Source: Planctomycetaceae bacterium (lineage in GTDB: Bacteria > Planctomycetota > Planctomycetia > Pirellulales > Pirellulaceae). Taken from it: a stretch of DNA of 17,722 nucleotides. Location of the stretch: assembly GCA_018658605.1 (NCBI GenBank), contig JABHUV010000111.1, forward strand, positions 1-17,722. Direction: 5' to 3'. The position numbers and the translations under genes are program-made. This document shows positions 1 to 7,321 of this stretch, in pieces (positions within the stretch are counted from its first letter, which is position 1; each line of letters begins with the position of its first letter). Under the pieces are notes generated by a model. It saw only the letters and a list, made by a program, of their open reading frames with translations, ran no database searches and was not told where the DNA came from.

Positions 1-1
1 A

Positions 2-133
2 GTTGTGGGGCATACTTACAATACTTACCAGCCACTCATGCCACATGAGTTCATGTACCGCCACAATCGTGCGTACCACCATTACTACAATAATGGAATG
101 GGTTTCACTCGCACGAGCGTCCGTTACCGATAA
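2..133 (+). CDS. C-terminal end of a His/Tyr/Arg-rich protein (partial)
   Basis: The frame starting at base 2 is open from the window edge to a TAA at 131-133 and encodes 43 residues. The peptide is rich in His, Tyr and Arg, with segments such as YQPLMPHEFMYRHNR and GFTRTSVRYR. This composition is unlike a random frame and resembles the tails of small exported proteins I associate with planctomycetes; that link is from memory and was not searched. The N-terminus lies outside the window, so a signal peptide cannot be checked. The next gene on the same strand begins 55 bases downstream and also encodes a small exported protein rich in aromatic and basic residues, so the two may form a pair. No function is proposed. 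The alternative is a chance open frame, which is possible for 43 codons but unlikely given the composition. Confidence 0.55.
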   Translation, partial: VVGHTYNTYQPLMPHEFMYRHNRAYHHYYNNGMGFTRTSVRYR

Positions 134-188
134 GCTGGCAAGTCAATATCCGCTAACCCCCCCTTACCTTCCATTAGGATTAATTGAC

Positions 189-572
189 ATGACCACGCAC
201 TCGAAATTTATTTGTAGCTTGTTTGTTATTGTAATGATTGGCATGTTTGCCACATCTGACACAGCTCAAGCCAAAAAACGCAACCGTATAAATAATTGGG
301 AACGCGAACACGCCAACGCAACACCTTGGAATGGCAATTATCGTCACCAAGCCTACAGCACCCCACTAGCCGTGATCGTTCCTCCAACCGCAGCTACTCA
401 CCGTTTACTCGGTTGGGGCGTGTCCAAAAACGTCGTTTCGCCATTGTACCACCAGTTCCAACTTGGTGCACCGCGAGCACGTAAGGCGGGTTACGGACCC
501 TATAAATCCACGCCGATGTATCCAAGTAGCAGCGACCAATTTGGTGCGTACTATATTCGGGGTCCTTGGTAA
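189..572 (+). CDS. Small secreted protein, 127 aa, unknown function
   Basis: The open frame reaches back to position 3, but I place the start at the ATG at 189. An AGGA (176-179) lies nine bases upstream of it, and the product then begins with a classic signal peptide: a short polar start, a hydrophobic core FICSLFVIVMIGMFATS, and a likely cleavage near TAQA. The upstream codons overlap the coding end of the preceding gene in another frame. The mature part is about 95 residues, rich in Pro, Gly, Tyr and Arg, with segments such as LAVIVPPTAATH, GWGVS and a C-terminal DQFGAYYIRGPW. I recognise no enzymatic domain and it has no cysteine pairs. It resembles small exported proteins seen in planctomycetes (recalled, not searched). 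It converges on the TPR gene at 640, with a hairpin between them. The product is probably envelope-associated; the function is unknown. Confidence 0.7.
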   Translation: MTTHSKFICSLFVIVMIGMFATSDTAQAKKRNRINNWEREHANATPWNGNYRHQAYSTPLAVIVPPTAATHRLLGWGVSKNVVSPLYHQFQLGAPRARKAGYGPYKSTPMYPSSSDQFGAYYIRGPW

Positions 573-618
573 GACAGGATTAGCTACACGCTAAAAGTAA
601 ATTTGTCGGTTACATTGA

Positions 619-650
619 ACCGCGCGTAATCAATTTTGATTATTCGCGGT
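619..650. terminator. Imperfect hairpin between convergent genes, possible bidirectional terminator
   Basis: ACCGCG-CG-TAATCA at 619-632 can pair with TGATTA-TT-CGCGGT at 637-650. That gives a six plus six base-pair stem interrupted by two mismatches, with a four-base loop. It lies between the ends of the convergent genes at 189-572 and 640-3147, and its right arm contains the stop codon of the minus-strand gene. Neither side carries a strong T run (TTAATAATT on the plus side), so intrinsic termination is plausible but not compelling. Confidence 0.4.
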
Positions 651-3147
651 TTAATAATTCCTGAAACTTCTTTGTCCAAACAGCGTTACCGAACCCGCTG
701 GTCACTTTGAGATATTGAATGCGCTGGTGGGCTTCCTCGCGTTCACCCAAACGTATGTATGTTTCAGCCAACGCGAATTTAGCCGCGTACCATTGATCTG
801 TCCGCGGACGATGCCCCACTAACACACGACGCCACTGAATTAACGCCTCTCGTAAACGCATCTCATCATTGCTCAATAGTAATGCCTCAGCGTACCGCTG
901 TTGAATATCCCCTCGTTTCAAATTACGACTTGCTATCCGCGCATAAAGCGCATATCCATTTTTAGCGTTTCCCAACATAATACTCGCATCTGCATGTAAT
1001 AAATCCCACTGCAATCGGTACTCAATATTCACCTCTCCTAATTTTCCCTGCAGTTCAGAAATTGTATTGAGTTGCAACTTTGCAATCTGCTGCTGCACAT
1101 TCGCTGGTGCCGTCTCCGCAATCGCTGCTAACTGCTGCAACATTTCCAACCATCGTTGCGGCGAGCTTTCACCTAACGCTTGAACCAGTTCACTAGCCTG
1201 CTCGCCTCGACCTTGAGCAACCAATGCGACGATGCGAATTGTGTTGGCTGCGGACAACCATTTTCCATCCGGTTTCATATCACCGAGCGACGCTAGAACC
1301 AACATCGCCCCAATTTCATCGTACTTAGGTTGAGGCAGTCGCAATGCAAACCGGCTATAAACCAATGCTGCTTGACGAGACACAGGATCCCACAATTCAA
1401 CCCACTGTCCGTCGTCCGTTGTCATCAACGATTTACAATAATCAATCACCGGTGTCAACGGATGAGGTTGCTGAGCCAACTCCGTATCATCATATGCCGC
1501 CCATTTCTGATCCCAACATAGTTGCAATTGCTGCAACACGACAGGAAACTGCGGATGTGTTGATGTCACTTGGACATATAACGTCAGGGCCTCATCCCAT
1601 TTGCCTTCTCGTTGTACAAGTGCACCGAGCCAAACTCGAGCTTGATCAACCGTTGTACCCACTGTAAAAAACTGCAAATGTTCCTCGAGCAACTGCTTAA
1701 ACTGTAATTGCCGCTGGGTATCATCCTTCATCACCGCAGCTATATTGCGAACTGCCAGCATGTGAATAGTTGCTGCGGGCGGCTGTTTCCGTAGACGTAA
1801 GGCTAACGTCACCAAACGATTGATAAATTCATCGAGGTCATCTTGCTGCTGCACGACCAACGCTGCTTTGTACGACAACTTCAAAGCAACCTCATCAAAT
1901 CCACCAGCCAATGCCAAGTCTGCTGCCTGGTCATATGTATTCACTGCTTCGGTAAATTTTTCCTTCCGATATAATTCATCGGCGGTCCGTTCTAGAACAT
2001 CAAGGTTGGAAGGCGCACCGCGGCTACCCGCATGTTCTAACAATCGCAATTCCGCTCGACGGCCCCAATACTCGCCATGCTCTTGCTCAATCGCCGCCAC
2101 GGCTGCAACGGTTAACTGCTCCCAACGTTTACGCTGCTCTTCATTCTTTTCTACGCTGGCGTGTTGCCATAAACCAATATATGTATCGAGCCTTGCTAAA
2201 TCTAATTCCGGTGATGTAACACCACTTACCGAACGCGGGCCTTCGAGCAGCAATATGCATTTTTGCAGCTCTTGCTGGGCTAACAACAGCCGCACCTGCT
2301 CGGATCGCAAACGCAATTGCAATAAAGGTTCGAGAGCGTTCTTTTGCAATGTCTCCAGCAACCCCACCGCGTCGATCCATTGTCCCAGTTCACGATGGCA
2401 GCCGATTAGCCCAATTTGAATATCAGCGACCAAACTATCCTCAGCCGCCAATTGTGACAAAGGTTTTTTCAGTGCCGATATGGCCCGCTGCATTGCCGCT
2501 ACACGGTCGCCACTGCCAAGGGGATACGTGACTGCTTGGTTGCGATACACGCTTCCCAGATGAAAGAATAACCGCTGTTTGATCGAGATTAATTCCTGCT
2601 GAGATAGTGCTTCGTCCGTTGTTGTACTCTTCGCCATCGTGAGCTGCACATCGACTTCTTGTAATAGTTCGTTAAGTGCTTTAGCAGCTAGTCGCAACTT
2701 GTCACGAGCCCCTTGCATTTCCGCCACAGGATTGCGTGCCACAACCGCTTCGAGCCTGAGAAACTCCCCCTGTTGAGTCAAAACTAATGCTGCTTGCGTC
2801 GCCACAGGGATCGTCAATGATTTTGCTTGTGCCGCATGAACTGTCACATATAACGCGGCCCTATCAACCGCTCGATCCCACACGACTGCTCGTTGGTCTG
2901 CCGGTAAATTCAATGCTTCTTGTGCCAGCGTGCGGATCATCTCCACGGTCCATTGCATTCGCTCACGAGGTATTAGATCTTCACGCGCAAGCTGATTGCG
3001 ACAGTGGTACTCTGCAATTTCAAATAACCCCCGTTCCCGTAAGCCATTTAATAACTGAGCTTCCTCACCGGGGCCCGCGCAGACCTGGCCACTCAACATA
3101 ATGCTGAATAAAAGAACAGCCAAACTGGTCTTGTGAATTGGAAACAA
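640..3147 (-). CDS. Large secreted TPR-repeat protein, last gene of the ExbB/ExbD cluster
   Basis: The frame is open from a GTG at 3192. I prefer the in-frame TTG at 3147, which gives 835 aa, because AAGGGG (3155-3160) sits seven bases upstream and the product then starts with a compact signal peptide (MFPIHKTSLAVLLFSIMLSG, cleavage near VCA-G). The GTG version (850 aa) would sit only three bases after the preceding stop and add a 15-residue charged leader. The remainder is almost entirely alpha-helical, rich in Ala, Leu and Gln, with TPR-like stretches such as RKEKFTEAVNTYDQAADLAL and EGKWDEALTLYVQVTSTHPQ, and near the C-terminus FALAETYIRLGEREEAHQRI. No catalytic motif is visible. TPR repeats usually mediate protein binding, and Tol systems encode a periplasmic TPR protein (CpoB/YbgF) beside TolQRAB-Pal. 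By analogy I infer a periplasmic scaffold of the ExbB/ExbD complex. The repeat class is fairly clear; the role is inferred. Confidence 0.8.
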   Translation of the reverse strand: MFPIHKTSLAVLLFSIMLSGQVCAGPGEEAQLLNGLRERGLFEIAEYHCRNQLAREDLIPRERMQWTVEMIRTLAQEALNLPADQRAVVWDRAVDRAALYVTVHAAQAKSLTIPVATQAALVLTQQGEFLRLEAVVARNPVAEMQGARDKLRLAAKALNELLQEVDVQLTMAKSTTTDEALSQQELISIKQRLFFHLGSVYRNQAVTYPLGSGDRVAAMQRAISALKKPLSQLAAEDSLVADIQIGLIGCHRELGQWIDAVGLLETLQKNALEPLLQLRLRSEQVRLLLAQQELQKCILLLEGPRSVSGVTSPELDLARLDTYIGLWQHASVEKNEEQRKRWEQLTVAAVAAIEQEHGEYWGRRAELRLLEHAGSRGAPSNLDVLERTADELYRKEKFTEAVNTYDQAADLALAGGFDEVALKLSYKAALVVQQQDDLDEFINRLVTLALRLRKQPPAATIHMLAVRNIAAVMKDDTQRQLQFKQLLEEHLQFFTVGTTVDQARVWLGALVQREGKWDEALTLYVQVTSTHPQFPVVLQQLQLCWDQKWAAYDDTELAQQPHPLTPVIDYCKSLMTTDDGQWVELWDPVSRQAALVYSRFALRLPQPKYDEIGAMLVLASLGDMKPDGKWLSAANTIRIVALVAQGRGEQASELVQALGESSPQRWLEMLQQLAAIAETAPANVQQQIAKLQLNTISELQGKLGEVNIEYRLQWDLLHADASIMLGNAKNGYALYARIASRNLKRGDIQQRYAEALLLSNDEMRLREALIQWRRVLVGHRPRTDQWYAAKFALAETYIRLGEREEAHQRIQYLKVTSGFGNAVWTKKFQELLNRE

Positions 3148-3154
3148 CCGAAAA

Positions 3155-3160
3155 CCCCTT
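3155..3160 (-). promoter_or_regulatory. Shine-Dalgarno AAGGGG deciding a TTG start
   Basis: AAGGGG on the minus strand lies seven bases upstream of the in-frame TTG at 3147, whereas the upstream GTG at 3192 has no comparable motif. It supports the shorter form of the large TPR protein, which begins directly with a signal peptide. Confidence 0.45.
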
Positions 3161-3195
3161 AAAGCATCCTCGTGTCTAATTTCAATACCCACTGT

Positions 3196-3645
3196 CTACT
3201 GGGCAATCGCAAACTGAATCTTGTTAAAACCTGCAATTCTGGATATATCGTAAACATCGACAACATCACCAATAGGTACTTCTTCATCTGGATGCAAAAT
3301 CACTGGCGCGTCTGTCTTAATGCCAGCCACTAACTGCAAACGTTGTTTAACTTCAGCCAAGCTTAAAACATCTTGTCCGTTGACTTGCCACACTGCATGA
3401 TCACCTTGCCATAGAATCCGCACAACAACATCCTCGAATTCTGCTTCCGGCGGTGGAGCCTGGCTTTCGATGACCGCTGCGTTACCAAGCTGCTGACTAA
3501 GAGAACTAGGCAGTAAATATTCCACGGCATGAAAACTCGCGGTCCACACAAAAAAAACTAGTAGTAAAAAAACCACGTCGATCATGGGTGTCATTTTAAT
3601 TTCGAGTCCACCTTGATTGCGGTGAAATACAGAGGGTCTTCTCAT
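3196..3645 (-). CDS. exbD: ExbD/TolR family biopolymer transporter, second copy
   Basis: The product is 149 aa, starting at the ATG at 3645. That ATG overlaps the stop of the preceding exbD in an ATGA and has a strong GGAGGG six bases upstream; the frame extends further to a TTG at 3690, which lacks this support. Layout: a basic cytoplasmic N-terminus, the family signature EIKMTPMIDVVFLLLVFF (residues 15-32) and one membrane helix (about 21-40). The membrane Asp (D23), which is essential for proton-driven work in ExbD/TolR, is present. A periplasmic domain of about 100 residues follows, with the usual end VYDISRIAGFNKIQFAIAQ. ExbD/TolR proteins sit in the inner membrane inside an ExbB/TolQ pentamer and convert proton flow into movement. 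This copy differs clearly from the first in its periplasmic part (VEYLLPSSL, then a QAPPPEAEFEDV linker), so it is a distinct subunit and not a recent duplicate. It is translationally coupled to the gene before it. Confidence 0.92.
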   Translation of the reverse strand: MRRPSVFHRNQGGLEIKMTPMIDVVFLLLVFFVWTASFHAVEYLLPSSLSQQLGNAAVIESQAPPPEAEFEDVVVRILWQGDHAVWQVNGQDVLSLAEVKQRLQLVAGIKTDAPVILHPDEEVPIGDVVDVYDISRIAGFNKIQFAIAQ

Positions 3646-4073
3646 CGGGAACCCTCCACTGCCTGATAGACGGCAAAGGTGACGTTCCAAATCCCGACCT
3701 TAGCACACGCCAACATGATTGGACTAACTTTCGCAAACGCAATATTACGATCGCTGCGAATTCGAACCTCCAGCTCACGGCCTTCTTTACGAATACGGTT
3801 ATGCAATTGCTGTTGTAATTGTGCGGCGGTCACCTGCCGTCCAGCCAACATAAACTCACCAAACTCAGTAACATTAATCACAATTCGCGGTGCCGTGCTC
3901 ACTTCAACTTGTTCACCAGAGCTTGCTTCCGGTAAATCCAATTCCAATTGCGTTTCTTGCCTAGCAAGGTGGCTCGACACCAAGAAAAAGATGATCAGCA
4001 AGAATACAACATCAATCATCGGAGTCATATTGAATCCGGTCTCCTTGGATCGAGCATATCTTGGCGTCTGCAT
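3642..4073 (-). CDS. exbD: ExbD/TolR family biopolymer transporter, first copy
   Basis: The product is 143 aa with an ATG start at 4073. The N-terminus MQTPRYARSKETGFN is basic and cytoplasmic, followed by MTPMIDVVFLLIIFFLVSSH, the ExbD/TolR signature and single membrane helix. The membrane Asp (D21) is retained. The periplasmic domain runs from about residue 40 to the end and includes LELDLPEASSGEQ, RIVINVTEFGEFMLAG and SDRNIAFAKVSPIMLACAKVG, which match the beta/alpha fold of the family. The expected role is as partner of the ExbB protein encoded 72 bases upstream, together forming a proton-motive-force motor in the inner membrane. Its stop codon overlaps the start of the second exbD by four bases. 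The Shine-Dalgarno sequence is weak. Family assignment is secure; the cargo or target of the motor is not known from sequence. Confidence 0.93.
   Translation of the reverse strand: MQTPRYARSKETGFNMTPMIDVVFLLIIFFLVSSHLARQETQLELDLPEASSGEQVEVSTAPRIVINVTEFGEFMLAGRQVTAAQLQQQLHNRIRKEGRELEVRIRSDRNIAFAKVSPIMLACAKVGIWNVTFAVYQAVEGSR
3652..3657 (-). promoter_or_regulatory. Strong Shine-Dalgarno GGAGGG for the second exbD
   Basis: GGAGGG on the minus strand lies six bases before the ATG at 3645. It lies inside the end of the first exbD, so translation of the two genes is likely coupled. It fixes the start at 3645 over the upstream in-frame TTG. Confidence 0.65.
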
Positions 4074-4145
4074 AATGGATTTGCTTTACGACTAAAATTG
4101 ACTGTAATGAACTCTTATTTAGCTGAGTGTCCCGTGTTGCTGTTT

Positions 4146-4940
4146 TTATGATTGAACAGGCGGGACGGCTGGTGTTGAACGTTGTTTGCCCCGTGATCGC
4201 GCGGCACGTTTAACTGGCGACATAGTGTGTTGAGCAACATACGATGCTTCTGCAACCAAATGATCGACCCGATTGCGAAAAATAGCGAATGCTCCGAGCG
4301 AAGGAATCGCCACAATCAAACCACCGACCGTGGTCACCAGCGCTTGATAAATCCCTTCAGCCAAATCTCCCGCACCAGCACCACCTTGGGTTGCGGCCAC
4401 TTGTTGAAACGCAAAAATCATGCCGGTAACCGTTCCTAGCAGCCCAACCATCGGCGCGATATTGCCAATCACAGATAAGTATTCGATTTTGCGAAACAAT
4501 CTTGCTGATTGTTCAGCCATCGCATCTTCCATTGCTTTTTCAACCGCCGACCAACCTCCTTCAAGTTCACCCAGTCCATGACTAATAACAAAGCTAAGAA
4601 AACAAGGAGTTTCACGACATACAGCATCGGCTTCGCGATATTTACCATTGCTCAGCAATTCACGTAACTGCACTCCTAAGTCAACCGGCATGATCTCCGC
4701 TGCTCGCAATGTAAGTAAATGGTCAACCACGAGGTAGACTGCCGTCAGCGACAACCCGAGCAACAATATCAAAATTGCCATCCCGGTGAGTCCACCGGAA
4801 AACACAATGTCCATTAAACCCTTGGTCGCTGGCTCGCCAGCGCCTGTGGCGGTTTCTTGAGCGACGGCTGACATACGAAACATCAGGACGCCAAGTAGTC
4901 CGGTGGTCGCGGTAAGTATAAACCAATTGAACCGTTTCAA
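4146..4940 (-). CDS. exbB: ExbB/TolQ/MotA family proton-channel protein with N-terminal signal peptide
   Basis: The product is 264 aa with a TTG start at 4940, supported by AAGGAG seven bases upstream and by the signal peptide it produces (residues 1-28, ending SAVAQ). Three membrane helices follow at about 52-76, 155-180 and 200-222. The second contains NIAPMVGLLGTVTGMIFAF and the third LVTTVGGLIVAIPS, both hallmark motifs of the MotA/TolQ/ExbB proton-channel domain. The cytoplasmic loop (about 77-154) and the basic C-terminal tail (RAARSRGKQR) are typical. ExbB forms a pentamer around ExbD helices in the inner membrane and uses the proton gradient to drive them. A cleavable leader on an ExbB is not found in the E. 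coli protein but occurs in several Gram-negative lineages. The two ExbD genes follow downstream and a TPR gene ends 17 bases upstream, so all are probably in one operon. Confidence 0.93.
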   Translation of the reverse strand: MKRFNWFILTATTGLLGVLMFRMSAVAQETATGAGEPATKGLMDIVFSGGLTGMAILILLLGLSLTAVYLVVDHLLTLRAAEIMPVDLGVQLRELLSNGKYREADAVCRETPCFLSFVISHGLGELEGGWSAVEKAMEDAMAEQSARLFRKIEYLSVIGNIAPMVGLLGTVTGMIFAFQQVAATQGGAGAGDLAEGIYQALVTTVGGLIVAIPSLGAFAIFRNRVDHLVAEASYVAQHTMSPVKRAARSRGKQRSTPAVPPVQS

Positions 4941-4947
4941 AATCTCT

Positions 4948-4953
4948 CTCCTT
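4948..4953 (-). promoter_or_regulatory. Shine-Dalgarno AAGGAG supporting the TTG start of exbB
   Basis: AAGGAG on the minus strand lies seven bases before the TTG at 4940. It is one of the best ribosome binding sites in the window, and it is the reason for accepting a non-ATG start over internal ATGs that would cut off the signal peptide. Confidence 0.65.
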
Positions 4954-4957
4954 ATAA

Positions 4958-6019
4958 TTACTTCTCGCTGGCAGCTTTTAGGTCAAGCTGTAACTGTTGA
5001 AGTTGTTTAATCAAGCGACTTGTTTGAGTCGCTGCAATAGTGGATTGATATTCATTTTGCAATTCCCGACAAAGGGTAATGGCCTGTGTCGGTTTCTCGA
5101 GTTGTCGTAATGCTTTAATCGCCGCCAGTAATGATTCGGCGTTTAATTGATGCCCGTGTGGATACAAAATAATAACTCGCATCCAAGTCAACACAGCCAA
5201 CGCTGATTCACCTCGCTGCTGTTGAAGTTGTCCAAGCACATAATAGGGGCCCGCTTGATAGGCTAATGGTAAACGGTTAATCACATTTTGCCATTTTTCA
5301 AGATCCGCTTTTAATGCTACCGGAAGTTTGGTCCGCCAAAGCTGTGCGGTCGCCAGTATTGCAATTCGTTTGTCCGTATTGAGTTCTAATTGCGTTAGTA
5401 CACTAACCGCTCGTGCTCGTAACGGTGAAGCAAGTAACCAACTCGCTCCAATCAAACGGTCATTTAGATCTGAACTATCAAGTAGTGCCACTGCCTGACC
5501 TTGCATGGCCGGAGAGAGACTCAAGGTGTGCCAAACAATAGGGATTACATCTAAGTAGGGTGTCAGAGGATTCGTTTTGCGTAACACTTCAGCGTAAAAC
5601 CGTGCCGCTGCAGACCATTCTCCTTGGGCTTGCAAGCACCACAGAATACGCGCCTGAATTCGTTCCTTTATCCAATCTCGTGTCTCCACAGCATAGGCTT
5701 GCCGAAATCCTTTTTCCGCTCGGTCATATTGTTTTTCATGAAATAAATCCTCCGCTTCCTGATACTCCGACCTCCAAGCCGTAAACATACTTGCGATGCG
5801 ATCGGATTCTATTTGCCTGACCCCACCCGAGAGCAATTTGATGGTCACCGCAACATTTGTATATTCGATAATATGGCCCGACACTTTGAGTTGATTCTCG
5901 CGATTGGCGTCCCACACAATCACTAGGTCAGATTCATCTTGCGCAGCAGCAAGCAGCGGCAGGCACAGTATTAGCGTACTGCAAACATAGCAACCGTAGT
6001 AATGAAGATTACGAAGCAT
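4958..6019 (-). CDS. Secreted TPR-like protein in the ExbB/ExbD cluster
   Basis: The frame is open from a GTG at 6043. I prefer the ATG at 6019 (353 aa), which has GGAA six bases upstream and starts directly with a signal peptide (MLRNLHYYGCYVCSTLILCL, cleavage near LLAAA-Q). The mature protein begins with a short beta-rich segment of about 45 residues (VSGHIIEYTNVAVTIKLLSG, then RQIESDRI), resembling the small SH3-like domains that precede TPR regions in some planctomycete proteins. A helical repeat region follows (EYQEAEDLFHEKQYDRAEKG; GPYYVLGQLQQQRGESALAV) and then a Gln/Leu-rich tail. I see no catalytic residues. The gene lies between the VWA gene (36 bases upstream with this start) and exbB (17 bases downstream), so I infer a periplasmic accessory or scaffold protein of the motor, comparable in position and type to CpoB in Tol-Pal. 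Function beyond that is unknown. Confidence 0.75.
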   Translation of the reverse strand: MLRNLHYYGCYVCSTLILCLPLLAAAQDESDLVIVWDANRENQLKVSGHIIEYTNVAVTIKLLSGGVRQIESDRIASMFTAWRSEYQEAEDLFHEKQYDRAEKGFRQAYAVETRDWIKERIQARILWCLQAQGEWSAAARFYAEVLRKTNPLTPYLDVIPIVWHTLSLSPAMQGQAVALLDSSDLNDRLIGASWLLASPLRARAVSVLTQLELNTDKRIAILATAQLWRTKLPVALKADLEKWQNVINRLPLAYQAGPYYVLGQLQQQRGESALAVLTWMRVIILYPHGHQLNAESLLAAIKALRQLEKPTQAITLCRELQNEYQSTIAATQTSRLIKQLQQLQLDLKAASEK

Positions 6020-6055
6020 ATAAAATTCCAAGGGAAGAATCACACCGAGGCAAGA

Positions 6056-7162
6056 TTAACGTATTGGTGCTAATTCCCTCAAGTCAACATAGGCGTATTG
6101 TCCACCATTTTCACTTGCCAATTGTCGCAGGAAATTGTGCTGGTTCGTTCGACGACCAACACCAAATTGAATTGTATTAATAGAAGCACGTATTGAGATG
6201 TTTTTTCGTGAAATCCGATTGAGTTCGCTAGTCGTCAATTGAGGCTCATCAGCATCCGTTAGAAAGAAAATAATATCGGGATTCATATTTAAGGCTAGAT
6301 CCAATGCAGCAACGTGGTTCGTCCGGCCGTCCGGTTTTATTTGCTGCACAAAATTCATCGCATATTCACGGTTTTCCGGCGTGCCATACAGCAACTTGGG
6401 CGGTGCGGGGGATAGTGGATTTAGGGCAACGGGCAGCTCATTATAAAAAATTACTTGGAACTGATGGTTCTCTTGTAAATCTCGTACACTTAGCAATAGC
6501 TGCTGTTTGGCAGCCGCCATCGGGCGACCCTCATATCCCGACATCGATCCCGAACGATCAAAGACATAGATGAAGCGTGAACCAGTACCTTTTGTTCCGA
6601 ACACGCCAGTCTGTACAGCACCAAATTCGCCATCTTTCTGAGTCCGGCTACCCGTTAGCTCATCCAAGGAAGGCAATTCTATTTCACCGTTTCCGCTGCC
6701 ATCTAAACCGGGCAGTTCCACATTAGGCAACCCGCCTAGTAAATCAACGTCGGCCCCCTGGGAATTTTGGCTTTTGGCTGTGCTGTTTTTAAGTAACGGT
6801 TGTTCAGTGATGGCGGCCTGCTGCGGCTCTATATTTCGATTGTTTGTTGTTGTCTCTTGAAAATATTCAGGTTTATCACCAATTTGTTCGACTAAAACAA
6901 TGCCTCCCGATCGCACCTCTTCCTTGGCCGCACCGTAAAATGTAGTCGAGGTAAATGACAGTAACGCTAAAACAATAATCACAGCGTGCAGAACGAAACT
7001 ACCGAACATTGCCGACTGGTTCGTTGCTTGGTAATAAAACAAATCCTCCGTCGACGAGAGATTTTCCATGAAATCGCGTCGCCCATTACCCACTGGACCG
7101 CGAATCGGAATTGAATCCACGTTCAATATATCTGAATTGTCCAATGGGTTTTCAACACTCAT
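6056..7162 (-). CDS. Single-pass membrane protein with periplasmic VWA domain, first gene of the ExbB/ExbD cluster
   Basis: The product is 368 aa, ATG start at 7162. A cytoplasmic N-terminus of about 50 residues is followed by one membrane helix (about 52-74, FGSFVLHAVIIVLALLSF). A low-complexity linker (about 80-190) is rich in Gln, Asn, Pro and Gly, including LLGGLPNVELPGLDGSGNG. A von Willebrand factor A domain (about 195-368) follows. The metal-site residues are visible: D202, S204 and S206 in FDRSGSMSG, T281 in GRTNH and D303 in LTDADEP, so Mg2+-dependent ligand binding is plausible. The architecture (N-in anchor, long flexible linker, C-terminal periplasmic domain) matches that of TonB and TolA, but with a VWA domain at the end. 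As the first gene of the cluster with two ExbDs and an ExbB, I infer that it is the moving or force-receiving element of the motor. Domain calls are firm; the role is inference. Confidence 0.88.
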   Translation of the reverse strand: MSVENPLDNSDILNVDSIPIRGPVGNGRRDFMENLSSTEDLFYYQATNQSAMFGSFVLHAVIIVLALLSFTSTTFYGAAKEEVRSGGIVLVEQIGDKPEYFQETTTNNRNIEPQQAAITEQPLLKNSTAKSQNSQGADVDLLGGLPNVELPGLDGSGNGEIELPSLDELTGSRTQKDGEFGAVQTGVFGTKGTGSRFIYVFDRSGSMSGYEGRPMAAAKQQLLLSVRDLQENHQFQVIFYNELPVALNPLSPAPPKLLYGTPENREYAMNFVQQIKPDGRTNHVAALDLALNMNPDIIFFLTDADEPQLTTSELNRISRKNISIRASINTIQFGVGRRTNQHNFLRQLASENGGQYAYVDLRELAPIR

Positions 7163-7321
7163 TCATCGCCATTCATAATTATTGCCATGCATTTGTAGTC
7201 ATTCGTCCGCCGCTGGCGGATTCATGGTCCGTTTTACGCTAGAACGGGTACCCATAACGGATACCTATCCACATAATACATATTCATTAAAACATAAACT
7301 ATTATAAATGCACATTAGCTT
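7163..7321. promoter_or_regulatory. Divergent intergenic region between the VWA cluster and def
   Basis: These 159 bases separate genes transcribed away from each other, so promoters for both the six-gene cluster and def-fmt are expected here. The half near def is AT-rich, with TATAAA at 7303-7308, but I see no convincing -35 partner. def has no recognisable Shine-Dalgarno before its ATG. A GC-rich hairpin is listed separately, and a GGGTACCC palindrome lies at 7246-7253. Exact promoter positions cannot be called by eye. Confidence 0.45.
7206..7220. repeat. Perfect GC-rich hairpin, possible REP-like or regulatory element
   Basis: TCCGCC at 7206-7211 and GGCGGA at 7215-7220 form a perfect six-base-pair stem with a three-base loop. 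It sits in the middle of an otherwise AT-rich divergent promoter region. It is not followed by a T run on either strand, so a terminator is unlikely. It could be an operator or a single copy of a dispersed palindromic repeat. Confidence 0.4.

Noticed and set aside
1820..2419. Long plus-strand open frame of 199 codons inside the large TPR gene
   Set aside because: Its Ser/Cys/Asn-rich composition is that of a shadow frame opposite a Gln/Ala/Leu-rich coding region. The minus-strand gene has a signal peptide, TPR repeats and cluster context.
640..7162. Interpretation of the cluster as a standard Tol-Pal operon
   Set aside because: TolB, Pal and TolA are absent, and a VWA protein and two ExbDs are present, so only the motor core matches.
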